Source: Leptothrix cholodnii SP-6 (lineage in GTDB: Bacteria > Pseudomonadota > Gammaproteobacteria > Burkholderiales > Burkholderiaceae_C). From it: 64,000 bases of DNA. Positions 18,838 to 26,656 of the stretch are shown here, piece after piece. The stretch spans positions 1,674,001 to 1,738,000 of the forward strand of contig NC_010524.1 of assembly GCF_000019785.1 (NCBI RefSeq). Direction: 5' to 3'. Below the pieces are notes generated by a model, which ran no database searches, was not told the origin of the DNA, and saw nothing but the letters and a program-made list of their open reading frames with translations. The translations under genes were made by a program, and so were the position numbers. How positions within the stretch are numbered: the stretch's first letter is position 1; each line of letters starts with the position of its first letter.

Positions 18838-19991
18838 AGGTCTCCCCAGGTGGATGGATCGTGCGGGCTGGTGGGCGGCGGCGGCCCGCCGTCATCGGCG
18901 TCGTGGTGCCGCATGGCGGACTGTTCGAGCGGCACCGACAGGATCAGCGTGGTGCCTTGCGGGGTGCCGGACAGGTCGACCCAGCCGCCCACGGTGTCGG
19001 CCCGTTCGTGCAGGCCGCGGATGCCGAACGAGCGGTCCTTGCCGAGGTCTCCCACGCCGAGGCCGCGGCCGTTGTCGCTGATCTCGAGCGAGAGCACGCC
19101 GGCGGCCATCGTCAGGTCGACCTGGACGCGGGTCGCTCGGGCGTGCTTGGAGATGTTGGTCAAGGCTTCCTGTGCGGTTCGGTACGCCACCAGCGGCACG
19201 CCGGCCGGCAGGCGCAGGTGGTCGTGGCTGGTGCGGAAGGTGGTCGATATGCCGCTGCGGCGCTCGAAACGCTGCGTCATCCATTGCAGCGCGGCCACCA
19301 GTCCTTGTTCGAGGATAGCCGGGCGCAGGTTGTGCATGATGCGCTGGCTGGCCTCGATGGCGTGATTGACAGTTTCCAGCGCCTGTTGTGCACGTTCGAT
19401 CATCTGGGCGTTGCCGGCATGCCGCACGATCCAGGCCAGATCGAACTTGACCGCCGTCAGCGAGCCCCCGACGTCGTCATGGATCTCGCGCGAGATCGCG
19501 GTGCGCTCGAGTTCGATGCTCGTTTGCAGGTGCTGGGCCAGCTCGGACAGGCGACGACGCGATTGCGCCAGCTCGTGGTCGGCGCGCTGGCGGGCCCGCT
19601 GGGTCTCGCAGGCGTCGACCGAATGCATCAGCGCCGGCACCAGCCGTGCCAGGTTGCTCTTGAGCAGGTAGTCGGAGGCGCCGTTGCGCATCGCCTCGAC
19701 GGCGGTGTCCTCGCCGATCTCGCCCGACACCAGGATGAAGGGCATCAGCTTGTCGCGTTCGCGCAGCAGCTCCAGCGCCACCAGGCCCGAGAAGCCCGGC
19801 AGGTTGTAGTCCGAGATCACCGCGTCCCAGGCGTGGCCGAGTGCGGCCATGTATTCGGCTTCGGTGTCGACCCGGCGCATCGACGGCTCGATGCCGCCGC
19901 GGCGCAGGTGGGCGAGCAGCAACTGGTGGTCGAGCTCGGAATCCTCGAGGTGGAGGATACGCACGCGGCGCAGCTTGGTCTGTCTTTGCAT
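18834..19991 (-). CDS. Soluble receiver-histidine kinase hybrid (REC-HisKA_3-HATPase)
   Basis: 385 residues with no membrane segment. Residues 10-125 are a receiver (LHLEDSELD; Asp61 in ISDYNLPGFSG; Lys111 in LLKSN), 130-165 a coiled coil, then a NarX-type dimerisation domain with His171 in REIHDDVGG, and an HATPase (N-box near 276-284, G-box DNGRGLG). The receiver-first layout means the kinase is itself controlled by phosphorylation from another kinase and then drives the NarL regulator that follows. ATG 19991 precedes the receiver directly; the frame continues upstream to 20105 with low-complexity sequence. Confidence 0.92.
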   Translation of the reverse strand: MQRQTKLRRVRILHLEDSELDHQLLLAHLRRGGIEPSMRRVDTEAEYMAALGHAWDAVISDYNLPGFSGLVALELLRERDKLMPFILVSGEIGEDTAVEAMRNGASDYLLKSNLARLVPALMHSVDACETQRARQRADHELAQSRRRLSELAQHLQTSIELERTAISREIHDDVGGSLTAVKFDLAWIVRHAGNAQMIERAQQALETVNHAIEASQRIMHNLRPAILEQGLVAALQWMTQRFERRSGISTTFRTSHDHLRLPAGVPLVAYRTAQEALTNISKHARATRVQVDLTMAAGVLSLEISDNGRGLGVGDLGKDRSFGIRGLHERADTVGGWVDLSGTPQGTTLILSVPLEQSAMRHHDADDGGPPPPTSPHDPSTWGDL

Positions 19992-20227
19992 GGTGCGGGC
20001 TGCGGCTGTTGACGTCGTCACGCGGGCCGGCGACGTCGGTTGACAGGGGGCGGTGACCGGCGCAGTGAAACGAATTGCGCCGTGAATCACCGTGTCTTCG
20101 GCCAAAGGGAAAGGCCAGGACTGGTAAAAATTCTAACCATCGAGGCCCCATCCGCGGGCCGATCGCGCAGCCCTGAGGGGCGACCCGAATCACGAATGCG
20201 CTTGCCAGTCACGTCCACGGAGTAGCG

Positions 20228-20689
20228 ATGCAGATGTCCGACGAAATCGATCCCGACGCGCCCGCTGCCTTTCCCTTGCTGATGGCAGCGGAACTGCAGG
20301 ATCACCTGCTCACCGCCACCAACGATCTCGATCGCCTGCAGCGCCTGCTGACCGACGCGAGCGAGGAGCTGATGGGGCATTTCTACGGCGCCAACAGCCG
20401 CCTGTCGGGTCTGCTGCGCGACGCCGCCGTGCTGCCGCACGTCGACACCACGGCGCTGCATTCGGCGATGCAGAGCCTGAGCGGGGCGGTCACCGCGCTG
20501 CAGTTCCAGGACATGGCCTCGCAGCTCATCGAGCACACCCACCGCCGCCTGCGGTCCTGCGTCGACCAGCTGGCGCGCGAGGCCATGGGCTTCGATCCCG
20601 AAGGCGATGCCGTGATCGAGGATGCGCCGTTGCGCCCCAACCCGGTCACCCAGGACGAGATGGACGCCGGTTCGGTCGAACTGTTCTAG
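20228..20689 (+). CDS. CheZ-like chemotaxis protein (putative CheY phosphatase)
   Basis: 153 residues, helical. It holds LQFQDMASQLIEH (91-103), which matches the CheZ active-site helix pattern QDLTGQ: Asp95 and Gln99 would be the catalytic pair that dephosphorylates CheY. It is shorter than enterobacterial CheZ (about 214), and its C-terminus ends in DAGSVELF rather than the usual CheY-binding tail. GGAG lies 6 nt before ATG 20228. It sits directly upstream of a CheY and CheA, which supports the role. I call it CheZ-like because the motif is short. Confidence 0.65.
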   Translation: MQMSDEIDPDAPAAFPLLMAAELQDHLLTATNDLDRLQRLLTDASEELMGHFYGANSRLSGLLRDAAVLPHVDTTALHSAMQSLSGAVTALQFQDMASQLIEHTHRRLRSCVDQLAREAMGFDPEGDAVIEDAPLRPNPVTQDEMDAGSVELF

Positions 20690-20762
20690 CGAACCGCCGA
20701 ACCCGCCAGCCCCAGCCGAAACCCATACCCCCGGTCAAAACAGAATCTTCTCGGAGCGCGCA

Positions 20763-21125
20763 ATGCATTCAATCCTCGCAGTAGACGACTCGGCCTCGAT
20801 GCGCCAGATGGTTTCCTTCACGCTCAAGAGCGCCGGCTACAACGTGGTCGAGGCGGTCGACGGCCAGGACGCCTGGGAGAAAGCGGGTAGCCGCAGCTTC
20901 GACCTGGTGCTGACCGACCAGAACATGCCTCGCCTGGACGGCATCGGCCTGACGAGGAAGCTGCGCGAGACCTCCCAGTTCAAGAACACGCCGATCCTGA
21001 TCCTGACCACCGAGTCGAGCGACCAGATGAAGCAGGCGGGCCGCAGCGCCGGTGCCACCGGTTGGCTGGTCAAGCCGTTCGACCCGACCAAGCTGATCGA
21101 GGTGATCAAGAAAGTGGTGCGCTGA
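20763..21125 (+). CDS. CheY-like response regulator
   Basis: 120 residues, a stand-alone receiver: ILAVDDSASMRQMV, phosphoacceptor Asp52 in LTDQNMPRLDG, Thr in LTTES, Lys104 in LVKPFDP. It has no output domain, so it acts by protein binding, most likely at the flagellar motor or another motility device. It is 73 nt after the CheZ-like gene and 47 nt before cheA, all one direction. Confidence 0.93.
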   Translation: MHSILAVDDSASMRQMVSFTLKSAGYNVVEAVDGQDAWEKAGSRSFDLVLTDQNMPRLDGIGLTRKLRETSQFKNTPILILTTESSDQMKQAGRSAGATGWLVKPFDPTKLIEVIKKVVR

Positions 21126-21172
21126 GCGCACCCCCCCATCGATCGATCTGTCCGGGACCACAGGGATACACC

Positions 21173-23341
21173 ATGGCCGAAATGACCTCCTCCGAGGGAG
21201 CCAGCGCAAGCGCGGGCATCGACCTCAGCCAGTTCTATCAGGTCTTCTTTGAAGAAGCCGGCGAGAACCTGCAGCGCATGGAACAGCAGCTGCTCGAACT
21301 CGACCTCAGCGCCGCCGACGACGAGGCGATGAACGCGATCTTCCGCTGCGCCCACTCGATCAAGGGCGGCGCCGCCACCTTCGGGTTCAGCGACGTGGCC
21401 GAGCTGACGCACGAGATGGAGACGCTGCTCGACAAGCTGCGCCGCCACGAGCTGGCGCCGCATGCCCGCATGGTCGACGTGCTGCTGGCCGCCGGCGACG
21501 CGCTGCGCGAGCAGCTCGGCCGCCACCAGGGCAGCGGTGCCGACCCGGTCGACACCACCGAGCTGCTGCTGGCCATCAAGGCGATGTCGTCGGGCGAGGT
21601 GCCGCCGGCGCAGCCTGCCGCTGCCGCCTCGGTCGCCGCCGTCGCATCGGTGGCCGTCACGGCCCAGCCGGAGCCCGTGCACGCCGGCCTGCGCGAGCTC
21701 GACCTGCGGGTCGGCCCGCTCGACGACCCGAAACAGGCCGACAACCTGCTCGACCTGTTCAAGGAGATCACCGACCTCGGCACCATCGAGCCGATCGACA
21801 TCGGCCAGGCGGCCGACGGCATGCGCCGCTACAAGGTCGTGACCAGCAGCACCGACGCCGAGCTGCTCGATCTGTTCACCTTCCATGTGGCGCGTGAGCA
21901 GGTGCAGCTGCAACCCTTCGGCCCCGGCTACGGCTTCCATGCCGGCAACCCGGGCGTGCCCGAAGGTGCAACGCCGCTCGACATCGAGCCGGCCGCCGAA
22001 GCGGCCCCGCACGATCCGGGCTACGGCTTCTTCGACGGTGCGCCAGGCGCACCGGGTGCACGGGCCGCCGCCGCGCCCGCGACGCCGGTGGTCGTGCCGG
22101 TCGCCGAAGCCAAGGCCGCGCCGGTGGTGCCGGCCAGGCCGGCCGCGCGCGCCGACAAGCCGGCCTCGGGCGGGCTCGATTCCAGCACCATCCGGGTCTC
22201 GGTCGAGAAGGTCGACCAGCTCATCAACCTGGTGGGCGAACTCGTCATCACGCAGGCGATGCTGGCGCAGAACAGCCGCGACCTCGATCCGGTGCTCTAC
22301 CAGCAGCTGATCGCCGGCCTGAACGACCTCGACCGCAACACCCGCGACATGCAGGAATCGGTGATGTCGATCCGCATGATCCCGATGTCGACCGTCTTCA
22401 GCCGCTTCCCGCGCATGCTGCGCGACCTGGCGGCCAAGCTGGGCAAGAAGGTCGAGCTGGTCACGCAGGGCGAGGCCACCGAACTCGACAAGGGCCTGAT
22501 CGAGAAGATCACCGATCCTCTCACCCACCTGGTGCGCAACAGCTGCGACCACGGCTGCGAGATGCCGGCCGACCGCATCGCCCGTGGCAAGCCCGAGACC
22601 GGCATCATCACGCTGAGCGCCTCGCACCAGGGCGGCTCGATCGTCATCGAGGTGCGCGACGACGGCCGCGGCCTGTCGCGCGACAAGCTGCTGCGCAAGG
22701 CCCGCGAACGTGGCATCGACGCGCCCGACAGCATGAGCGACCAGGACGTCTGGGGCCTGATCTTCGCGCCCGGCTTCTCGACCGCCGACGTCGTCACCGA
22801 CGTGTCGGGCCGGGGTGTCGGCATGGACGTGGTCAAGAAGAACATCACCAGCCTGGGCGGCACGGTCGAGATCGATTCGGCCGAGGGCTACGGCATGAGC
22901 GTCAAGGTGCGCCTGCCGCTGACGCTGGCCATCATGGACGGCATGAGCGTGGGCGTGGCCGACGAGGTCTACATCCTGCCGCTGGCCTCGGTGGTGGAGA
23001 GCTTCCAGGTCACCGACAAGACCATCAAGACCATCGGCGGCACCGGCCGCATCGTGCAGGTGCGCGACGAGTACATGCCGGTGATCGAGCTGGAGAAGGT
23101 GTTCGAGGTGCCACGCTTCGACTTCGAGCGCGTCGCCGCCATCATGGTGGTGGTCGAGGCCGAAGGCGGGCGGGTCGCCCTGCTGGTCGACGAACTGCTC
23201 GGCCAGCAGCAGGTGGTGGTCAAGAACCTCGAGTCCAACTACCGCCGGGTGCCCGACGTGTCGGGGGCCACCATCATGGGCGATGGCCGCGTCGCGCTGA
23301 TTCTCGATACCGGTTCGCTGGTGCGTCGTTCGCGCCATTGA
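21173..23341 (+). CDS. cheA: Chemotaxis histidine kinase CheA
   Basis: 722 residues. P1 Hpt domain with phosphorylated His61 in CAHSIKGGAATFGF; a P2-like segment (about 180-250); a Pro/Ala linker carrying two copies of a PGYGF..G.PG motif (about 250-300); P3 dimerisation (TIRVSVEKVDQLINLVGEL, about 336); P4 HATPase with N-box HLVRNSCDHG and DDGRGLS; P5 CheW-like domain to the end. ATG 21173 starts just before the Hpt; the frame is open upstream inside cheY but without homology. No cheW is seen next to it. Confidence 0.95.
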   Translation: MAEMTSSEGASASAGIDLSQFYQVFFEEAGENLQRMEQQLLELDLSAADDEAMNAIFRCAHSIKGGAATFGFSDVAELTHEMETLLDKLRRHELAPHARMVDVLLAAGDALREQLGRHQGSGADPVDTTELLLAIKAMSSGEVPPAQPAAAASVAAVASVAVTAQPEPVHAGLRELDLRVGPLDDPKQADNLLDLFKEITDLGTIEPIDIGQAADGMRRYKVVTSSTDAELLDLFTFHVAREQVQLQPFGPGYGFHAGNPGVPEGATPLDIEPAAEAAPHDPGYGFFDGAPGAPGARAAAAPATPVVVPVAEAKAAPVVPARPAARADKPASGGLDSSTIRVSVEKVDQLINLVGELVITQAMLAQNSRDLDPVLYQQLIAGLNDLDRNTRDMQESVMSIRMIPMSTVFSRFPRMLRDLAAKLGKKVELVTQGEATELDKGLIEKITDPLTHLVRNSCDHGCEMPADRIARGKPETGIITLSASHQGGSIVIEVRDDGRGLSRDKLLRKARERGIDAPDSMSDQDVWGLIFAPGFSTADVVTDVSGRGVGMDVVKKNITSLGGTVEIDSAEGYGMSVKVRLPLTLAIMDGMSVGVADEVYILPLASVVESFQVTDKTIKTIGGTGRIVQVRDEYMPVIELEKVFEVPRFDFERVAAIMVVVEAEGGRVALLVDELLGQQQVVVKNLESNYRRVPDVSGATIMGDGRVALILDTGSLVRRSRH

Positions 23342-23380
23342 TCCCCGCGCAACTGCCGAGCCCCAGGGCGACAAGGAGAC

Positions 23381-25168
23381 ATGATGTTTGAAAGCCTGCA
23401 GACCGTGATGCGGCAGTTCTCGATCCGCCTGCGCATGGCCGGAGCGGTGATCATGGTGCTGGCGCTGTTTGCGCTGTTTGCCGCGCTTGCGCTGGGCATC
23501 GGCATGAACCTGCAGCAGCAGAACCGCCATTTCATCGAGCACTCGATGGTCGAGCAGGGCCATGTGACGCAGATCCGCAGCCTGCTCGGCGAGGTGCAGG
23601 TGGCCGAGAAGAGCATGGTGATCGACTACGAGAACGCCGAGCTGATGACGGCCCACCGCGCTGCCTGGGACACCGCTGCCAAGGGGCTGCGCGCAGCGCT
23701 TGCCGCCATGATGGACGGCGAGGAAGACGCCGACAACCTGGTCGCGCGCGACGCGATCGCCCGGCTCGACGAATACCTCGCCACCACCGGCAAGGCGGTC
23801 AGCAACGCCCAGGCGGGTGTCTACGACAGTGCCAAGGCGGTCGACCGGGTGCTCGAGCGGTCCAAGGTGCTGATGGTCGGCGTGGTCAAGAACGTGGCCG
23901 AGATCCAGCAGATCGTGGAGGCCGAAGCGGTCGCCACGCAGGCCGAGATCGAGGCCTCGACCCGCACCGCGCTGATGCTGTTCGCGGCCTCGCTGGCGCT
24001 GGTGGTGGTGCTGGTGACGCCGATGACCTTGATCAACTCGCGCAGCATCGTGCGTCCGATCGACGAGGCACGCCGCTTTGCCGCCTCGATCGCCCAGGGC
24101 GACCTGAGCGTGCGCCTGGCGGTGACGGGCCGCGACGAAGCGGCCGAGCTGATGCGCGCGCTGGTCGAGATGCAGCAGTCGCTGCAGACGATGGTGGGCA
24201 GCATCCGCAGCAGCGCCGAGTCGATCTCGGTGGCCAGCACCGAAATCGCCAGCGGCAACCAGGACCTGTCGGGCCGCACCGAACAGACCGCCAGCAACCT
24301 GCAGCACGCCGCCAGCTCGATGGAGCACCTGACCGGCACGGTGCGGCAGACCGCCGACTCGGCCCGCACCGCCAACCAGCTGGCCGTCTCGGCCGCCGAG
24401 GCCGCGCAGCGCGGTGGCAGCGTGGTCTCGCAGGTGGTCACCAACATGGAGGAGATCAACGCCAGCTCGAAGAAGATCGCCGACATCATCGGCGTGATCG
24501 ACGGCATCGCCTTCCAGACCAACATCCTGGCGCTCAATGCGGCCGTCGAAGCGGCGCGCGCCGGTGAACAGGGCCGCGGCTTCGCGGTCGTGGCCGGCGA
24601 GGTGCGCAACCTGGCGCAGCGCAGCGCCAACGCGGCGCGCGAGATCAAGAGCCTGATCGGCGCCAGCGTCGACAAGGTCGAGAGCGGCGCACGCCTGGTG
24701 CACGACGCCGGCAGCACGATGAGCGAGATCGTCTCCAGCGTGCAGCGGGTCACCGACATCATCGGCGAGATCACCGCGGCCACCACCGAGCAGAGCGGCG
24801 AGCTCGGCCAGGTCAACGCCACCGTCAACCAGCTCGATCAGATGACGCAGCAGAACGCCGCGCTGGTCGAGCAGAGCGCGGCCGCAGCCGAGAGCCTGAA
24901 GGAGCAGGCGCTCAAGCTGTCCGACGTGGTGAAGGCCTTCACCGTCGGCAGCGGCGCAATGGGCGGCGACAGCCCGGTGTCGTACACCGCCGTGCCGTCG
25001 ATGCCCGCACGGCCGGTCACATCGACCTACCAGCCCAAGCCGGTGCCGGTGTCCGCGCCCAAGGCGGCTCCGCCTGCTCCCCGCGCCGAGGCGCCGGCCA
25101 AGGCCGAACCCCGGGCAGAACCGCAGGCTGCGATGGCGACATCCGACGGCGACTGGGAAACCTTCTGA
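23381..25168 (+). CDS. Methyl-accepting chemotaxis protein with C-terminal DWETF
   Basis: 595 residues: TM1 about 19-41, a periplasmic helical domain of about 155 residues (four-helix-bundle type), TM2 about 197-218, HAMP, methylation helices and the canonical tip [20 protein letters not shown]. The extreme C-terminus is DWETF after a long Pro/Ala linker, close to the NWETF pentapeptide that recruits CheR in enteric high-abundance receptors. Two adjacent ATGs (23381, 23384) are possible. It follows cheA by 39 nt and ends at an intrinsic terminator. Ligand unknown. Confidence 0.94.
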   Translation: MMFESLQTVMRQFSIRLRMAGAVIMVLALFALFAALALGIGMNLQQQNRHFIEHSMVEQGHVTQIRSLLGEVQVAEKSMVIDYENAELMTAHRAAWDTAAKGLRAALAAMMDGEEDADNLVARDAIARLDEYLATTGKAVSNAQAGVYDSAKAVDRVLERSKVLMVGVVKNVAEIQQIVEAEAVATQAEIEASTRTALMLFAASLALVVVLVTPMTLINSRSIVRPIDEARRFAASIAQGDLSVRLAVTGRDEAAELMRALVEMQQSLQTMVGSIRSSAESISVASTEIASGNQDLSGRTEQTASNLQHAASSMEHLTGTVRQTADSARTANQLAVSAAEAAQRGGSVVSQVVTNMEEINASSKKIADIIGVIDGIAFQTNILALNAAVEAARAGEQGRGFAVVAGEVRNLAQRSANAAREIKSLIGASVDKVESGARLVHDAGSTMSEIVSSVQRVTDIIGEITAATTEQSGELGQVNATVNQLDQMTQQNAALVEQSAAAAESLKEQALKLSDVVKAFTVGSGAMGGDSPVSYTAVPSMPARPVTSTYQPKPVPVSAPKAAPPAPRAEAPAKAEPRAEPQAAMATSDGDWETF

Positions 25169-25173
25169 TGCAG

Positions 25174-25199
25174 GAGCCCGCGGATGCGGGCTCTTTTTT
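25174..25199 (+). terminator. Intrinsic terminator between the two MCP genes
   Basis: Stem GAGCCCGC / GCGGGCTC (25174-25181, 25186-25193), loop GGAT, then TTTTTT. It lies 14 nt before the start of the second MCP gene, leaving no room for a normal promoter in between. Confidence 0.9.
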
Positions 25200-25213
25200 C
25201 GTTGTCCACAATC

Positions 25214-26656
25214 ATGAAAACAGCCACTGCACAGCCTCCCACCATCAACCATGACGATCAGATCGTGCTGGCCGGCATCGGCGCGACCCTGGCCGCAGCG
25301 CTGGTCTACGCCACCACGCTGGGTGGCGAGACCGGCCTGGTGGCGCTGATCGGCGCGGTGCTCGCTGCGGCCAGTCTGGGCGTGGCAGTCGCGGCCAGCC
25401 GTGGCACGGCTGGCCGCATCCTGCTGCCGGTGCTCGGCATGGCGATGGTGGCGCTGCTGATCCACTCGGCGCGTGGCCGGGCCGAGGCGCACTTCGCGGT
25501 GTTCGCCTTCCTGGCCGTGACGGTGGTCTATCGGGACTGGCGCGCCGTGCTGGCGGCCGCCGCCGCGATCGCCGTGCACCACCTGAGCTTCAACTACCTG
25601 CAGGAGGCCGGCTGGGGCGCGATCTGCTTCACCGATCCGGGCCTGGGCCGGGTGCTCGAACACGCCGCCTACGTGGTGGTCGAGGCCGCCGTGCTGATCC
25701 TGCTGGCGCGGCGCGCCCAGGCGCAGGCCGATGCCGCCCAGGAGCTGAGCCGGCTGGCCGAGCGTCTGCTCGGCAGTGACGGCTCGATCGACCTGAGCCA
25801 CGCCCACGACCCGGTGCGCTGGGAGACATCACGCCAGGTGCAACTGATGCTGCAACGGGTCGAGGCGGTGCTGAGCTCGGTGGGGCAGGCGGCCGAACAG
25901 ATCCGCATCGCCAGCCGCGAGGTCGCCACCGGCAGCCAGGACCTGAGCCACCGCACCGAACAGACCGCCAGCAACCTGCAGCACACCGCCAGCGCGATGG
26001 TGCAGCTGACCGGCACGCTGCAGCAGTCGGCCGATTCGGCGCGCACCGCCAACCAGCTCGCCGGCTCGGCAGCCAGCGTGGCACAGCGCGGCGGGGTGGT
26101 GGTCTCGCAGGTGGTCGACACCATGAACGAGATCAACACCAGCTCGAAGAAGATTGCCGACATCATCGGCGTGATCGACGGCATCGCCTTCCAGACCAAC
26201 ATCCTCGCGCTCAACGCCGCGGTCGAAGCCGCCCGCGCCGGCGATCAGGGCCGCGGTTTTGCGGTCGTGGCCGGCGAGGTGCGCAACCTGGCGCAGCGCA
26301 GCGCCGGCGCCGCGCGCGAGATCAAGGCGCTGATCGGCGCCTCGGTCGATCGGGTCGAATCGGGCTCGCGCCTGGTGTCGGATGCGGGCTCGACGATGGA
26401 CGAGATCGTCGCCTCGGTGCAGCGGGTCTCGGCCATGATCGGCGAGATCAGCGCGGCGTCTTCGCAGCAGAGCAGCGGCATCGGCCAGGTCAACGGCTCG
26501 GTCGCCCAGCTCGAATCGATGACGCAGCAGAACGCGGCGCTGGTCGAGGAAAGCGCGGCCGCCTCCGAGAGCCTGCGCGAACAGGCGCAGCGCCTGACGG
26601 CGTCGATCAGCCTGTTCCGCCTGGGTCGTGCGCCGCTCAGCGCCTTGCCGGGCTGA
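25214..26656 (+). CDS. Methyl-accepting chemotaxis protein with multi-TM membrane sensor
   Basis: 480 residues. The first 165 hold five to six membrane segments with almost no periplasmic domain and the conserved pattern HF.VF.FLAV...YRDWR followed by HHLSFNYLQ (about 93-130). The rest is a standard MCP signalling domain ([26 protein letters not shown]) with no HAMP visible and no CheR pentapeptide. A sensor buried in the bilayer suggests a small, membrane-soluble or redox/energy stimulus (inference). ATG 25214 is used because the in-frame ATG at 25184 lies inside the terminator loop. Confidence 0.9.
   Translation: MKTATAQPPTINHDDQIVLAGIGATLAAALVYATTLGGETGLVALIGAVLAAASLGVAVAASRGTAGRILLPVLGMAMVALLIHSARGRAEAHFAVFAFLAVTVVYRDWRAVLAAAAAIAVHHLSFNYLQEAGWGAICFTDPGLGRVLEHAAYVVVEAAVLILLARRAQAQADAAQELSRLAERLLGSDGSIDLSHAHDPVRWETSRQVQLMLQRVEAVLSSVGQAAEQIRIASREVATGSQDLSHRTEQTASNLQHTASAMVQLTGTLQQSADSARTANQLAGSAASVAQRGGVVVSQVVDTMNEINTSSKKIADIIGVIDGIAFQTNILALNAAVEAARAGDQGRGFAVVAGEVRNLAQRSAGAAREIKALIGASVDRVESGSRLVSDAGSTMDEIVASVQRVSAMIGEISAASSQQSSGIGQVNGSVAQLESMTQQNAALVEESAAASESLREQAQRLTASISLFRLGRAPLSALPG

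Noticed and set aside
20125..20164. TAAAAATT ... GCCGATCG upstream of the chemotaxis island as a sigma-28 promoter
   Set aside because: The gap between the two parts is about 25 nt instead of 11 and the -10 matches only 6 of 8.
20837..25807. Very long minus-strand open frame (about 1650 codons) across the chemotaxis island
   Set aside because: It is antisense to cheY, cheA and both MCP genes, which have clear domains. Its translation is His/Arg/Gln/Val-rich with no motifs, as expected for the opposite strand of GC-rich genes.
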